Notes: generated by a model from the letters alone, not told the origin. Shown: positions 26,210 to 35,684, counted from the first letter of the stretch. The stretch: 64,000 nt of DNA from AP-15 sp963796155 (GCA_963796155.1 CAWCKT010000006.1:62001-126000), one strand, 5' to 3'. Program-made: numbers and translations.

Positions 26210-27451
26210 GTGGCGCTCCCCGATCCCATCCTGTCTCCGTACCCGCCTTCCTCGGTGCCGGTACCGGCCGCCGCGCGGCGACCGAAGCTCCTCTTCCTGG
26301 TGACTGAGGATTGGTATTTCTGCTCGCATCGTCTCCCGGTCGCCCGGGCCGCGCGCGACGACGGTTTCGAGGTGGTCGTCGCGACCCGGGTACGGGCGCA
26401 TGGCGACGAGATTCGTGACGAAGGTTTCGCTTTGCGCCCGATCGCCTGGCGCCGGCGCGGCGACGGGCTCTTCGGCGCCGCGCGGGCGATTTTCGCGATC
26501 ACCACACTCTATCGCGCCGAGCGGCCCGACATCGTCCACCACGTCGCGCTGAAGCCAGTGATGTTCGGCGGCCTCGCCCGGCGTCTCGCCTTTGCCCGCT
26601 CGGCCGATGGTCCCGCATCGGTCGATGCGGTGATGGGTCTCGGCTCCGGCTTTTCAACCACGACGATCGCAGCGAGGCTGCGCCGGCCGCCGCTGAGCCT
26701 CGCGCTGCGGCTCACGGCGGGCGGCGGCCGGGGATGGATCGTCGTGCAGAACCCCGAGGACCGCGCCGCTCTCGCCGCGCTCGGGATCGACGTGAGGCGG
26801 ATCACGGTGATCAGAGGATCGGGGGTCGATATCAACCGTTTCGTGCCGCTGCCGGAGCCCGGCGGCGGCACCGTCACAGTAGCGCTCGTCTCGCGTATGC
26901 TGCGCGACAAGGGCGTGCTCGAGGCGGCAGCCGCAATCCGCCGGTTGCGGGCGCGCGGCCTGCCAATCGAGCTCTTGCTGGCCGGGCCGAGCGACCCTGA
27001 CAATGCAAATTCGCTAACCGCGGATACGCTGCGCGGGCTCGCCGCCGAGCCCGGGATCGAATGGCTGGGTCCCGTCGCCGACGTACGCACGGTGTGGCGT
27101 CGCGCGGCGATCGGCGTGCTGCCGTCGAGCTATGGCGAAGGGGTACCAAAGACATTGCTCGAAGCAGCTGCGTGTGGTCGCCCGCTCGTCGCCGCCGATG
27201 TCCCGGGCTGCCGCGAGGTCGTCCGAGCCGGCGAGACCGGCATCCTCGTGCCGCCGCACGATGTCCACGCGCTGGCCGAAGCGATCGCCTCGCTCGCCGC
27301 CGATCCGGTGCGCCGCGCCGCGATGGGGCGGGCCGGCCGGGAACTGGTCGAGTGCCAATTCACCGACGAAATCGTCGCCCGCGAGACGCTTACCCTCTAC
27401 CGCGCCGCCCTCACGGAACGGGGCGGATTACCCGTTTTCGCTACGCGTTGA
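26210..27451 (+). CDS. GT4-family glycosyltransferase
   Basis: A 413-residue GT-B glycosyltransferase from GTG 26210. The N-terminal domain has PKLLFLVTEDWYFCSHRLPV, AERPDIVHHVALKPVMFGG and GLGSGFSTT. The C-terminal domain has VALVSRMLRDKGVLEAAAAI, IEWLGPVADV and the donor-binding YGEGVPKTLLEAAACGRPLV with the EX7E pair. It probably transfers a sugar to a lipid-linked or surface glycan. It is divergent from the epimerase and convergent with the following VOC gene, overlapping it by 11 bases. Confidence 0.85.
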   Translation: MALPDPILSPYPPSSVPVPAAARRPKLLFLVTEDWYFCSHRLPVARAARDDGFEVVVATRVRAHGDEIRDEGFALRPIAWRRRGDGLFGAARAIFAITTLYRAERPDIVHHVALKPVMFGGLARRLAFARSADGPASVDAVMGLGSGFSTTTIAARLRRPPLSLALRLTAGGGRGWIVVQNPEDRAALAALGIDVRRITVIRGSGVDINRFVPLPEPGGGTVTVALVSRMLRDKGVLEAAAAIRRLRARGLPIELLLAGPSDPDNANSLTADTLRGLAAEPGIEWLGPVADVRTVWRRAAIGVLPSSYGEGVPKTLLEAAACGRPLVAADVPGCREVVRAGETGILVPPHDVHALAEAIASLAADPVRRAAMGRAGRELVECQFTDEIVARETLTLYRAALTERGGLPVFATR

Positions 27452-27962
27452 TCGAGGCGAGCTCCTCGATGCGCAGGCCGCCGCGCACCCGGGTTACCAG
27501 CTCCTCAGGATTATAGACGACGCCGACCGGGTTCTTATCGGTCTTGGAGCGTCCTTGCATATAGGCCTTGCCTTCGCTGGCGGTCGCGAAATTGTCGACC
27601 AAGAGCTCGACCTGGTTGTTGTCGGGATCGTGGTAGTACATCGAAGTCGTGACGCCGTGGTTCACGCAGCGATGCGGGCGGATGCCGATTTGTTTCAGCC
27701 GCTGATAATTGTCGATCAGATCGTCAAGGCCGCCGAAGGTGAACGCGACGTGATTTAGGCCCGCCGCGTCAGGCTGCCGCTCCACCAGCGGCCCGGGGTC
27801 GAGAAAGGCCACCCGGTGGTGCTCGTCGTCATAGCTGATGAACGAGATGCGCTCGGCTTCGTAAAGGATCTCGGCTCCTAGCACCGTACAGTACCAATCG
27901 ATCATCTCGCGCCGCCGATTGGTCTGCAGCACGATGTGCGACAGCTTTTTTGGTGACGCCAT
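27441..27962 (-). CDS. VOC-family protein, extradiol dioxygenase-like
   Basis: From ATG 27962, after an aggaggcggta ribosome site, the 173-residue product starts ASPKKLSHIVLQTNRRREMI with a His that is a usual metal ligand. It has AGLNHVAFTFGGLDDLIDNY with a second His and MYYHDPDNNQVELLVDN with the Glu ligand. This is the 2-His-1-carboxylate layout of the catechol 2,3-dioxygenase branch. The substrate is unknown and no ring-cleavage pathway genes are nearby. Confidence 0.8.
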   Translation of the reverse strand: MASPKKLSHIVLQTNRRREMIDWYCTVLGAEILYEAERISFISYDDEHHRVAFLDPGPLVERQPDAAGLNHVAFTFGGLDDLIDNYQRLKQIGIRPHRCVNHGVTTSMYYHDPDNNQVELLVDNFATASEGKAYMQGRSKTDKNPVGVVYNPEELVTRVRGGLRIEELASINA

Positions 27963-28266
27963 TACCGCCTCCTGATCCGACAAAGATTCGCGGCGGAATG
28001 GGTGCACAGCAGGCCGGGCAAGTCAAGGATTCCGGTTCAATCGTCGCGCAGGCGCAGCAGGGTGAGGCCGGCGAGCCGACGATTGCGCGCCACCGAAGCC
28101 CCGAACGCCCGGCCGTATGAAACCGGCGCTTTGCCGCTCGAAGTAGGCGAAATTTGGTGCGGGATTTGTTGCTACCCTAGCAATGGCCACCACGCCGACT
28201 ATGCAAACTTCCCCTTGGCGCAGAATTGCCGGTGATCTTGGATGTATACTCGTAGGAGGTGACGGT

Positions 28267-28512
28267 ATCTCCGATGTCGGCGTCGCCAGAATCTTCAGGC
28301 ACGGCCGCAGCCAAGCCGTGCGCTTGCGTTTGGCGTTCCGTTTGCCCGGCGACCGCGCGCCCCTGCGCCGCATCGAAAGAGGAATCCTGCTCGAGCCGAT
28401 GATGTCGGATATCGACGCCTGGTTTGCGCTGGATCGCTTTGCCGACGTGCCATTCATGGAGGAGGGGCGCCGGCAGCCGCCAACGCCAGCGGCCGAGGAT
28501 CTCTTCGTGTGA
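28267..28512 (+). pseudogene. vapB: VapB-type antitoxin with a lost start codon
   Basis: The frame encodes SDVGVARIFRHGRSQAVRLR and LAFRLPGDRAPLRRIERGIL, ending EEGRRQPPTPAAEDLFV, the AbrB-fold DNA-binding and toxin-binding parts of VapB. A good aggagg site (28254-28259) is followed seven bases later by ATC (28267) where ATG is expected. The nearby ATG at 28274 is out of frame, and the only in-frame ATG upstream (28183) has no ribosome site and lies before the promoter-like tatact. So it is either silent or started at a near-cognate codon. It overlaps vapC by four bases. Confidence 0.75.
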
Positions 28513-28604
28513 ATTATCTTCTCGACACCAACGCCCTGATTGCCGTGCTCAAGGACCATCCACCTGGCGTCAGGAGCCGGTTGCGGACGCTATTCGGCAG
28601 CTAA
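28509..28604 (+). pseudogene. vapC: VapC PIN-domain toxin, only the first 31 residues
   Basis: GTG 28509 overlaps the antitoxin stop (gtga). The product NYLLDTNALIAVLKDHPPGV RSRLRTLFGS holds the first catalytic Asp of the PIN domain but stops at 28604. I find none of the remaining catalytic Asp/Glu motifs in any frame before 28727, so about 100 residues are lost and the toxin is dead. Confidence 0.75.
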
Positions 28605-28726
28605 GGCGTTCGTCGAAAGGGGTGCCTCGGTCTTCGTGAACTGCACAGCCCGGCTTGGATCGCGGATCGGACCTGGGCTATCGCGCGTTGACCTGTGAAC
28701 CTCTTCGAGACATGCGGAGACGTAAA

Positions 28727-29236
28727 ATGGCGCGAACAAGCACGGCGGCCCGATCGACCATCCCGGCGCCGGAAAAGATTCCGGTCGTGCTGGCCATCAA
28801 CGGCGTCGTGACGCAGCTCGAGGTTGCGCCGTGGACGACCCTACTTGATGCACTGCGCGACCATCTCGACCTGACCGGGACCAAGAAGGGCTGCGATCAC
28901 GGCCAATGCGGCGCGTGTACGGTGCTGGCGGACGGCCGGCGGATCAATTCCTGCCTCACGCTCGCCGTGATGAAGGACGGCGCGAACGTGACCACAATCG
29001 AAGGCCTGGCGAAAAATGGTGTGCTGCACGCGCTTCAGCAGGCGTTCATCGACCACGACGCGTTCCAGTGCGGCTACTGCACACCGGGGCAGATCTGTTC
29101 GGCGGCTGGCCTGATCGCCGAGGGCAAGGCGAGGAGCGCTGACGAAATCCGCGAACTGATGAGCGGCAATATCTGCCGCTGCGGCGCCTATCCCAACATC
29201 GTTGCGGCGATCCAGCAGGCGATGGGGCAATCATGA
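28727..29236 (+). CDS. paoA: Aldehyde oxidoreductase, 2Fe-2S subunit (PaoA/YagT type)
   Basis: A 169-residue protein of the xanthine oxidase family. The plant-type 2Fe-2S cluster cysteines lie in GCDHGQCGACTVL followed by NSCLTLA. The second cluster is in CGYCTPGQICSA and NICRCGAYPNIV. The N-terminal segment ARTSTAARSTIPAPEKI is less hydrophobic than a usual Tat signal and lacks a clear twin-Arg motif. ATG 28727 follows cggagacg; an in-frame ATG is at 28712. Its stop overlaps the next start (atga), so the three subunits form an operon. Confidence 0.9.
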   Translation: MARTSTAARSTIPAPEKIPVVLAINGVVTQLEVAPWTTLLDALRDHLDLTGTKKGCDHGQCGACTVLADGRRINSCLTLAVMKDGANVTTIEGLAKNGVLHALQQAFIDHDAFQCGYCTPGQICSAAGLIAEGKARSADEIRELMSGNICRCGAYPNIVAAIQQAMGQS

Positions 29237-30249
29237 TCAATTTCCACTACGCTCGGGCGACCGACGTTGCCGACGCCGTGCGCCAGATTGCCGCCGATCC
29301 GACGGCGAAATTGATCGCCGGCGGCACGAACCTGATCGACCTGATGAAGGAGGATGTCGAACGCCCCTCACGGCTGATCGACATCTCGCGGTTGCCGCTC
29401 AAGAGCGTCGAGGAAACGGCGAACGGGGGATTGCGGATCGGCGCACTGGTGCCGAATTCCGACCTCGCCTATCACCCGCTGATCGCCCAGCGCTATCCGA
29501 TGCTCGCGAGTGCCATCCTGGCGGGTGCCTCGCCACAGCTGCGCAACATGGCCTCGACCGGCGGCAATCTTCTACAGCGCACACGCTGCTACTACTTTTA
29601 CGACACCGCGACGCCCTGTAATAAACGCGAGCCGGGCAGCGGCTGCTCCGCCATCGCGGGCCTCAACCGCATGCACGCGATTCTCGGCACGAGCGAGACC
29701 TGCATCGCGACGCATCCCTCCGACATGTGCGTGGCACTGGCGGCACTCGGTGCCAAGGTCCATGTGGCCGGACCGGCGGGCGCGCGCGCGATTGCGTTTT
29801 CGGATTTCCATCGGCTGCCGGGAAACACACCGCAACGCGACACGAACTTGCAACCGAACGAGATAGTCACGGCAGTCGAGCTGCCGGCGCGGGGCTTTGC
29901 GGCAAATTACAGCTACCTCAAAATCCGCGATCGCCTCTCCTATGCGTTCGCGCTCGTCTCGGTTGCGACCGGGCTGGAGCTGGAAGCAGGCACGATCAAG
30001 GACGCTCGTCTGGCGCTCGGCGGCGTTGCGCACAAGCCTTGGCGCGACCCCTCAGTCGAAGCGGCGCTGCGCGGGCAGGCCGCTAACCAGTCGAATTTCA
30101 CCCGGGCTGCGGACCTCGTGCTGCGCGACGCCAAGGGCTTCGAGCACAACGCCTTCAAGATCGATCTCGCTCGCCGCGCCATCCGCCGTGCGCTGACGCA
30201 GGCGGCAGCGGGGACCCCGCAGTCGGAGTCCAATAAAAAAATCCGGTGA
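29233..30249 (+). CDS. paoB: Aldehyde oxidoreductase, FAD-binding subunit (PaoB/YagS type)
   Basis: A 338-residue FAD-binding subunit. The FAD motif is KLIAGGTNLIDLMK and ILAGASPQLRNMASTGGNLL. The cysteine-rich insert QRTRCYYFYDTATPCNKREP GSGC matches the extra 4Fe-4S site seen in the PaoABC branch. CIATHPSDMCVALAALGA and KIRDRLSYAFALVSVATG are also typical. It passes electrons from the molybdenum subunit through FAD. Coupled to paoA by a four-base overlap. Confidence 0.9.
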   Translation: MINFHYARATDVADAVRQIAADPTAKLIAGGTNLIDLMKEDVERPSRLIDISRLPLKSVEETANGGLRIGALVPNSDLAYHPLIAQRYPMLASAILAGASPQLRNMASTGGNLLQRTRCYYFYDTATPCNKREPGSGCSAIAGLNRMHAILGTSETCIATHPSDMCVALAALGAKVHVAGPAGARAIAFSDFHRLPGNTPQRDTNLQPNEIVTAVELPARGFAANYSYLKIRDRLSYAFALVSVATGLELEAGTIKDARLALGGVAHKPWRDPSVEAALRGQAANQSNFTRAADLVLRDAKGFEHNAFKIDLARRAIRRALTQAAAGTPQSESNKKIR

Positions 30250-30466
30250 GAGCTGTGAAACAATCGCTCACCACTCATCCATTCGTCACCCCGGCGCAGG
30301 CAGGGGCCCATCGCGCCGCGGCACCACCAAACGATCGCAGCGGGGGCGACGATTCGAAAACGTGTGCGATTGGATTACACGCTCCTCCGCCGGGAAGACA
30401 GAAGTAATTCGCGCTGCTCGTGAACGCGACCTCGATTTTTCACTAATTCTGAGCAGGAGTGGGCCC

Positions 30467-32698
30467 ATGAGGACTTACATCGGCACCGCCACATCCCGCG
30501 TCGATGGCCCCGCCAAGGTCACCGGCGCGGCGAAATACGCGGCCGAGTTCAATACGGCTCGCCTCGCGCATGCCAGCGTCGTTACATCAACGATCGCCAA
30601 GGGCTGCATCGCCCGCATCGACGCGAGCGAGGCGCTTTCCGTTGAAGGCGTGATCGACGTGCTCACGCATCAGAATCGGCCACGCATGGCAGGCGCCGAC
30701 AGCGCCTACAAGGACGAGGTGGCTCCGGAAGGTTCGCCGTTCCGGCCGCTCTACGACGACAGGATTCAATTCAGCGGCCAGCCCATCGCATTGGTGGCCG
30801 CCGAAGAGCCGGAAATTGCGTGCTTCGCGGCGTCGCTGGTCCACGTGGAATACGACAAACAAGCGCACGTCACCGACCTCTATCGCCAACGTGAAGCGGC
30901 CTTTGCGCTGGCGGCCTCGGAAAACCCGGCCGAGAATCCGTTCGCCCCGCCAAAGCCGCGCGGCACGGCCGAGCAGGCGTTCGCAGCCGCCCAGGTGCGC
31001 CACCGAGGCGAGTATTATGTCCCGATCGAGCATCATAACCCGATGGAACTCTACGCCTCGACAGTGATCTTCGAGCGGGACGGCAAGCTGACGGTCTACG
31101 ACAAGACCCAGGGCGTGCAGAACGTGCAGCGGTATCTATGCAGCGTCCTCGACATGGAGTCGGACGAGGTGCGCGTCATGTCGCCCTTTGTGGGCGGTGG
31201 GTTCGGTTCGGGACTGCGCCCGCAATTTCAAGTGGTGCTGGCTGCGCTGGCGGCGCGCGCGCTGAAGCGCTCCGTGCGCCTCGTGCTGACCCGCCAGCAG
31301 ATGTATGTGCTCGGCTACCGGCCCGCCATGACCCACCAGATCGAACTGGGCGCAAACGCCGGCGGAACGCTCGACGTGATCACACACGAAGCGATCACGG
31401 TGACGTCGCAATTCGAGGACTTCCATCGGCAAGAGACCGGCTGGTCCGGCCTGCTCTACAAGAGCGCCCATGCGAAATACACGCACAAGCTCGCTCGGCT
31501 CGATCTTGCGACACCCTGCGACATGCGTGCCCCCAGCGCCGCGCCCGCCGTCTACGCGCTCGAATGCGCGATGGACGAACTCGCGGTCGCGCTGAAGATC
31601 GACCCGCTCGAGCTGCGCCTGCGGTGTTATTCGGATCGCGATCAGCACACCGACCGGCCGTACAGCAGCAAGAGCCTGCGCGAATGCTACCGCCGGGGTG
31701 CCGAAGCTTTCGGTTGGGACAAGCGTAGTCCTGAGCCGCGCTCGATGCGCGACGACACCGAGCTGGTCGGCTGGGGCATGGCAACCGGCGTCTGGGAAGC
31801 GCTGCAGGTGCCAATCGCGGTGCGCGCCGTGCTCACGGCCAACGGCCATGCGGAGGTTTCCTGCGCAACTTCCGACATCGGCACCGGCACCTACACGATC
31901 ATGGCGCAGGTCGCAGCCGACATGTTAGGGCTGCCGCTCGACAATGTCGCGATCAAGCTGGGCAACTCGACATTGCCGCAATCGCCGGTCGAAGGCGGAT
32001 CATGGATTGCGGCCTCGGTGTCGAACGGGATCGCGACGACCGCCGGCGCGATCCGCACCGAACTGTTGCGGCTGGCCAAGCAGATGCCGAATTCGCCGCT
32101 CGCCGATGCAACACCCGACGATGTCGCGCTCGCAGACGGCAAGCTCGTGAGCAAGCGAGATGCATCACGCGCGGTGTCGCTCGCAGACGCGATGCGGCAC
32201 GGCGGCGTGGACCGCATCGAGCAGGAGAAATCCACCACCTTTGCCGATGACGGCTCACATGCGCACAACACGCATTCGGCGGTCTTCGCCGAAGTGAAGG
32301 TGGACCAGCAGCTCGGCGTCATCCGTGTCACCCGAATCGTCAGCGCAGTCGCGGCCGGCCGCATCCTGAACACCAAGACTGCGCGCAGCCAGATCCTGGG
32401 CGGCATGGTGTGGGGCATTGGGATGGCATTGCACGAGGAAACGCTCGTCGACCACAATCTCGGCCGGATTATGAACGCAAACATTGCCGAATATCATGTC
32501 CCGGTGAACGCCGACGTGCACGACATCGAGGTCATCTTCGTCGACGAGCCAGACGACACCATCAACCCACTCGGCGTCAAAGGGCTGGGTGAGATCGGCA
32601 TCGTCGGCGTCGCGGCGGCAATCGCCAATGCGATCTATCACGCGACCGGCAAGCGCGTGCGCGACTTGCCTATCACGCTCGATAAATTGCTGCAGTGA
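30467..32698 (+). CDS. paoC: Aldehyde oxidoreductase, molybdenum-binding subunit (PaoC/YagR type)
   Basis: A 743-residue catalytic subunit from ATG 30467, preceded by gcaggag; the frame is open upstream but not protein-like. It starts YIGTATSRVDGPAKVTGAAK and has VGGGFGSGLRPQFQ, RAPSAAPAVYALE, SCATSDIGTGTYTIMAQVAA and the C-terminal GLGEIGIVGVAA with the catalytic Glu. The enzyme oxidises aldehydes at a molybdopterin cofactor. It needs moaC and moeA, both in this window. The 217 bases before it hold an imperfect tcgtcaccccggcgcaggc repeat-like word and no gene. Confidence 0.9.
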   Translation: MRTYIGTATSRVDGPAKVTGAAKYAAEFNTARLAHASVVTSTIAKGCIARIDASEALSVEGVIDVLTHQNRPRMAGADSAYKDEVAPEGSPFRPLYDDRIQFSGQPIALVAAEEPEIACFAASLVHVEYDKQAHVTDLYRQREAAFALAASENPAENPFAPPKPRGTAEQAFAAAQVRHRGEYYVPIEHHNPMELYASTVIFERDGKLTVYDKTQGVQNVQRYLCSVLDMESDEVRVMSPFVGGGFGSGLRPQFQVVLAALAARALKRSVRLVLTRQQMYVLGYRPAMTHQIELGANAGGTLDVITHEAITVTSQFEDFHRQETGWSGLLYKSAHAKYTHKLARLDLATPCDMRAPSAAPAVYALECAMDELAVALKIDPLELRLRCYSDRDQHTDRPYSSKSLRECYRRGAEAFGWDKRSPEPRSMRDDTELVGWGMATGVWEALQVPIAVRAVLTANGHAEVSCATSDIGTGTYTIMAQVAADMLGLPLDNVAIKLGNSTLPQSPVEGGSWIAASVSNGIATTAGAIRTELLRLAKQMPNSPLADATPDDVALADGKLVSKRDASRAVSLADAMRHGGVDRIEQEKSTTFADDGSHAHNTHSAVFAEVKVDQQLGVIRVTRIVSAVAAGRILNTKTARSQILGGMVWGIGMALHEETLVDHNLGRIMNANIAEYHVPVNADVHDIEVIFVDEPDDTINPLGVKGLGEIGIVGVAAAIANAIYHATGKRVRDLPITLDKLLQ

Positions 32699-33041
32699 AC
32701 TGCGGGATCCTCCTGTACCAAGCACCAGCTAAATAGCCAGGTCCACTGGAATTATGGCCGGCGAGTCGTCTCGATGACGCGAGACGTCTGCGCTGAAGAT
32801 TAAACCGCCGATGCAAGGAAGGCGCAGCGAGGTTCAGTGCGTGGCGTCCACTGGCGCTCGCGTCGTTCAATTGCGTCAGAGGGAAAGAGCCGGCACGCTC
32901 GCCGACCTCCGCATTCTGGGAATGCCCGCAATATGTATTCCAGCCCGGGGTATTCTGACCGGGTCAGGGAGATCACGACGATCGAGGCTAAGCACCGCAC
33001 CGGCGAAACCAACAGCATCCGAATGCACGTGGTCGAGCAGC
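32699..33041. other. Noncoding stretch after paoC
   Basis: I see no gene in these 340 bases. A short inverted repeat (gagtcgtctcgatgacgcga and the following gagacgtc) lies near 32762-32790 and could be part of a terminator, but there is no T-run. Confidence 0.4.
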
Positions 33042-33218
33042 GTGCTGGTCGAGCGCTGGCGCTGGAAGCCATTGGCGGATGACCGCCCGAGGCGCGGCTG
33101 GCAGGCCACCCCGGAGCGTTTTGTCGATCGCGAGAGCGGCCGGCTGGTCACGGTCTTCCTCAACCCGGCGGCCGGCGAGCGGCGGTATGTCGCGGGCGGA
33201 AAAGTTTATTGCTATTGA
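33042..33218 (+). CDS. Possible small hypothetical protein upstream of the DUF5681 gene
   Basis: From GTG 33042 the frame encodes 58 residues, with VERWRWKPLADDRPRRGWQA and RFVDRESGRLVTVFLNPAAG. Third codon positions are strongly G/C over its whole length, like real genes here, which supports coding. No family is recognised and the start is a guess, since the frame is open to 32811. It precedes the DUF5681 gene by 83 bases. Confidence 0.35.
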   Translation: MLVERWRWKPLADDRPRRGWQATPERFVDRESGRLVTVFLNPAAGERRYVAGGKVYCY

Positions 33219-33301
33219 AGCAACCACTTTGATTGCTTAAATAGCATGGCCTGCCCCTCGTGGTGGCCCAGGGCGCCACGGGTTGAACCCAGGAGACGCC
33301 G

Positions 33302-33817
33302 ATGATCGAGATCGCTTCTTTGCCAAGACCGCCGCAGCCGGTGCGCGGGCGGCCGTTCGAAAAGGGCCGGTCGGGCAACCCCGCCGGCCGCCGCGCCGGC
33401 TCGCGCAACAACAAGACGCTCGCCGCCGCGGTGTTGCTCGCGGGCGAGGCCGAGGCGTTGACCCGGCGGGCGGTCGAGCTGGCGCTCGCCGGCGATCCGA
33501 CGGCAATGCGCCTCTGCATCGAGCGCATCCTGCCGCCGTGCCGCGAACGGTCGATCAGGTTCGCCCTGCCGTCGATCGAGAGTGCGGCCGACATCGCGCC
33601 GGCGATGAAGGCGGTCACCTCCGAACTCGCAGCGGGCGTCATCACGCCGGGCGAAGCCGCCACCATCGCGGCGGTGGTCGACACCTTCGTGCGGGCGATC
33701 GAGACCAGCGACTTCGAGCGGCGCCTCAAGATCGTCGAGGCCGAGTTTTCCGCCAACCCCCCGGACGCGCCCGACACGTTCGCCGCCGGGCTAGGCTGGA
33801 ATTCAATCCCAAGGTGA
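33302..33817 (+). CDS. DUF5681 domain protein
   Basis: A 171-residue protein starting MIEIASLPRPPQP, then VRGRPFEKGRSGNPAGRRAG and SRNNKTLAAAVLLAGEAE, the DUF5681 signature rich in Arg/Gly/Asn. The helical remainder includes ALAGDPTAMRLCIERILPP and IVEAEFSANPPDAPD. DUF5681 proteins are common in alphaproteobacteria and phages and may bind nucleic acid, but have no proven role. A ccaggagacgcc site precedes the ATG. A small hairpin (aagcaa...ttgctt, 33217-33238) lies in the leader. Confidence 0.78.
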   Translation: MIEIASLPRPPQPVRGRPFEKGRSGNPAGRRAGSRNNKTLAAAVLLAGEAEALTRRAVELALAGDPTAMRLCIERILPPCRERSIRFALPSIESAADIAPAMKAVTSELAAGVITPGEAATIAAVVDTFVRAIETSDFERRLKIVEAEFSANPPDAPDTFAAGLGWNSIPR

Positions 33818-33901
33818 GAGGCGGCTGCAGACCCGCTGCAGACTTTGCCGCGATGAAACTCCAGATTGTGCCGTGCGGCACCGGAAGGGATTACGCCGCG
33901 G

Positions 33902-35296
33902 TCAGGCGGGGATGGTCAGCGCGATCAGCTTGTCCGCTGCCCGGTCGAGGCGGTCGAGGTTGCGGCAGGCGTCGATCAGCTCGGCGAACTGCGCCTCACC
34001 GATCGCCAGGCCGGGAGCGACGGGGCGGATGCGCCGAGCCTCTTCCTCGAAGTCCCAGACGAACTCGCGGCCGGTGCCTTCTTTCGTAAAACTGCGGCCA
34101 TCCCTGGTGAACACCGTGATCCGCGGGCCGAAGAGGGTGCGGCGCACCGTCGGGATCAAGGTCACGCGGTGCATCAAATCGAGCACCGCGGGCGGGTCGG
34201 TCTCGCCGGGGCCGGGCCTGTCGCCTCGCGACAACGGATAGCCGCGCTCGACGGCACCCCAGGCGGTGAAGTACTGCGTGCTGCCGACCTGCGGCGGGCT
34301 GTCGATGCCGCGACTGGGGAAGGCCGGGCTCGGATACTCGGTCTCGAGCCAGTTGACCACGGCCTCGATGTGGTCGATGTCCTGGTAGCGGAGGTTATGC
34401 TCCTCGCAAAGCCGCGCCGTCACGTCGACATGGGCGATGTTGTAGCCGGCCGTCGAATAGATCCGATAGAGCGTCTCAAGGAAGATCCAGTCGTGGCCGA
34501 GACCCTCGGTAATTTTCCCGAGGTCGGTGCGGTTGTCCCCGGTAAAGCTGTAGCGCAGTTCGCCTCGATTGTTGCCGGCATAGGCGTGGTAGAAGCCGGC
34601 CTCGCCTTCGAGCGTCGTTTCGCCACCGGGCGTGCCGTGTTTGGCCAGCGCCACGGCCAGCAGGGCGTTGCGGACGGCACCGCCCTCGCGTAGTGACCGC
34701 CCGCCGCTGCGCGCCCCTTCGAGGTTGCCGGCCGCCAGGTTGACGCACTGCGCGATGGCGCTATGGATCTGGTTCTCGTCGAGGCGGCCAAGCCTGGCGG
34801 CCGCGATCGCGGCGCCGAAGATGCCGAACACCGGCCCGGCGTGAAAGCCACGCGACATGACCGTCGGGATGAACTCGGCGGCCATGCGCTCCATGACCTC
34901 GTAGGCCGCGGCGACGGCGGTCAGGAACTCCTTGCCGGAAGCGCCGGCCATTTCCGCCGCGACGAGAGCCGCCGGCAGGATCGCGATGCCCGGATGCGTC
35001 AGCATGCGGAAGGTGTCCCACTTGCCGCCGGCGAGGATCATCTCTGCATTGACGAAGGCGGCTCCGGCCTTGGTGAGCTTCCCGCCGTTGCACAGCACGG
35101 TCGCGACCCCGCCTCCGCCGGCCTCCTCCTCCCGCATCAGCGCCAGAGCCTGCTTGCTCGCCGGCATCTGATGGGCGAGCAGCGCCGAGCTCAGCGCCTG
35201 CAAGGTGACGCCCTTGGCCCGGTCCACCACCTCCGGCGGCAGGTCGTCGTATGAGAGATTGGCGACGAATGCTGCGAACTCTCGGCTCAGCGACAT
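33902..35296 (-). CDS. MmgE/PrpD-family protein (2-methylcitrate dehydratase-like)
   Basis: A 464-residue member of the MmgE/PrpD family, which covers 2-methylcitrate dehydratase, aconitate decarboxylase and related enzymes. Conserved stretches: LSYDDLPPEVVDRAKGVTLQ, FVNAEMILAGGKWDTFRMLT HPG, RGFHAGPVFGIFGAAIAAAR, EGGAVRNALLAVALAKHG and GDRPGPGETDPPAVLDL. There are no neighbouring prpB or prpC genes, so a propionate role is not supported. The length is normal and the frame intact. Confidence 0.85.
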   Translation of the reverse strand: MSLSREFAAFVANLSYDDLPPEVVDRAKGVTLQALSSALLAHQMPASKQALALMREEEAGGGGVATVLCNGGKLTKAGAAFVNAEMILAGGKWDTFRMLTHPGIAILPAALVAAEMAGASGKEFLTAVAAAYEVMERMAAEFIPTVMSRGFHAGPVFGIFGAAIAAARLGRLDENQIHSAIAQCVNLAAGNLEGARSGGRSLREGGAVRNALLAVALAKHGTPGGETTLEGEAGFYHAYAGNNRGELRYSFTGDNRTDLGKITEGLGHDWIFLETLYRIYSTAGYNIAHVDVTARLCEEHNLRYQDIDHIEAVVNWLETEYPSPAFPSRGIDSPPQVGSTQYFTAWGAVERGYPLSRGDRPGPGETDPPAVLDLMHRVTLIPTVRRTLFGPRITVFTRDGRSFTKEGTGREFVWDFEEEARRIRPVAPGLAIGEAQFAELIDACRNLDRLDRAADKLIALTIPA

Positions 35297-35345
35297 GGCG
35301 GCTCCCTTCGCAAGTTGGTCACCGGGGCGCCGACGGCGCCAGAAT

Positions 35346-35684
35346 TCACTCCGACAACCACCTCTTGTAGCCTCGACGCAGCGCCTTGCCGAGCCGGTGG
35401 GCGTTGTCGGTCCAGTCTCCGTTGATTGATGCGGGAGGCGAAGACTTGCTTAGCCGGTTCGCCCATCTGCCGAGCCGAAAGGCGCTGTCCGACCAGTCCC
35501 CGGCGGGGGCTCCGGCCTCTCTGAGCCGCCGCTCCAGGCGTGCCTTCAAGGCCTGCGCGTTGGCCTTCTCGTGCTCGGTGGCACCGGGATCTGCGATGAC
35601 GGCGGCGACAGCCCGCAACTTCCGTCGGACACTCCCGACCGACCCGATGAGCCCACCGATGTGCATCGAGGCTGATGCTAACAC
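35346..35684 (-). CDS. Hypothetical protein, DUF2786-like N-terminus
   Basis: A 112-residue basic protein. The segment VRRKLRAVAAVIADPGATEH EKANAQALKARLERRL looks like the DUF2786 helical hairpin. The motif GDWSDSAFRLGRWANRL is echoed by GDWTDNAHRLGKALRRG near the C-terminus, so the protein contains two degenerate copies of a GDW(S/T)D repeat. Function is unknown. An internal ATG seven codons in could be the start. It lies 49 bases upstream of the MmgE/PrpD gene, same strand. Confidence 0.5.
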   Translation of the reverse strand: MLASASMHIGGLIGSVGSVRRKLRAVAAVIADPGATEHEKANAQALKARLERRLREAGAPAGDWSDSAFRLGRWANRLSKSSPPASINGDWTDNAHRLGKALRRGYKRWLSE

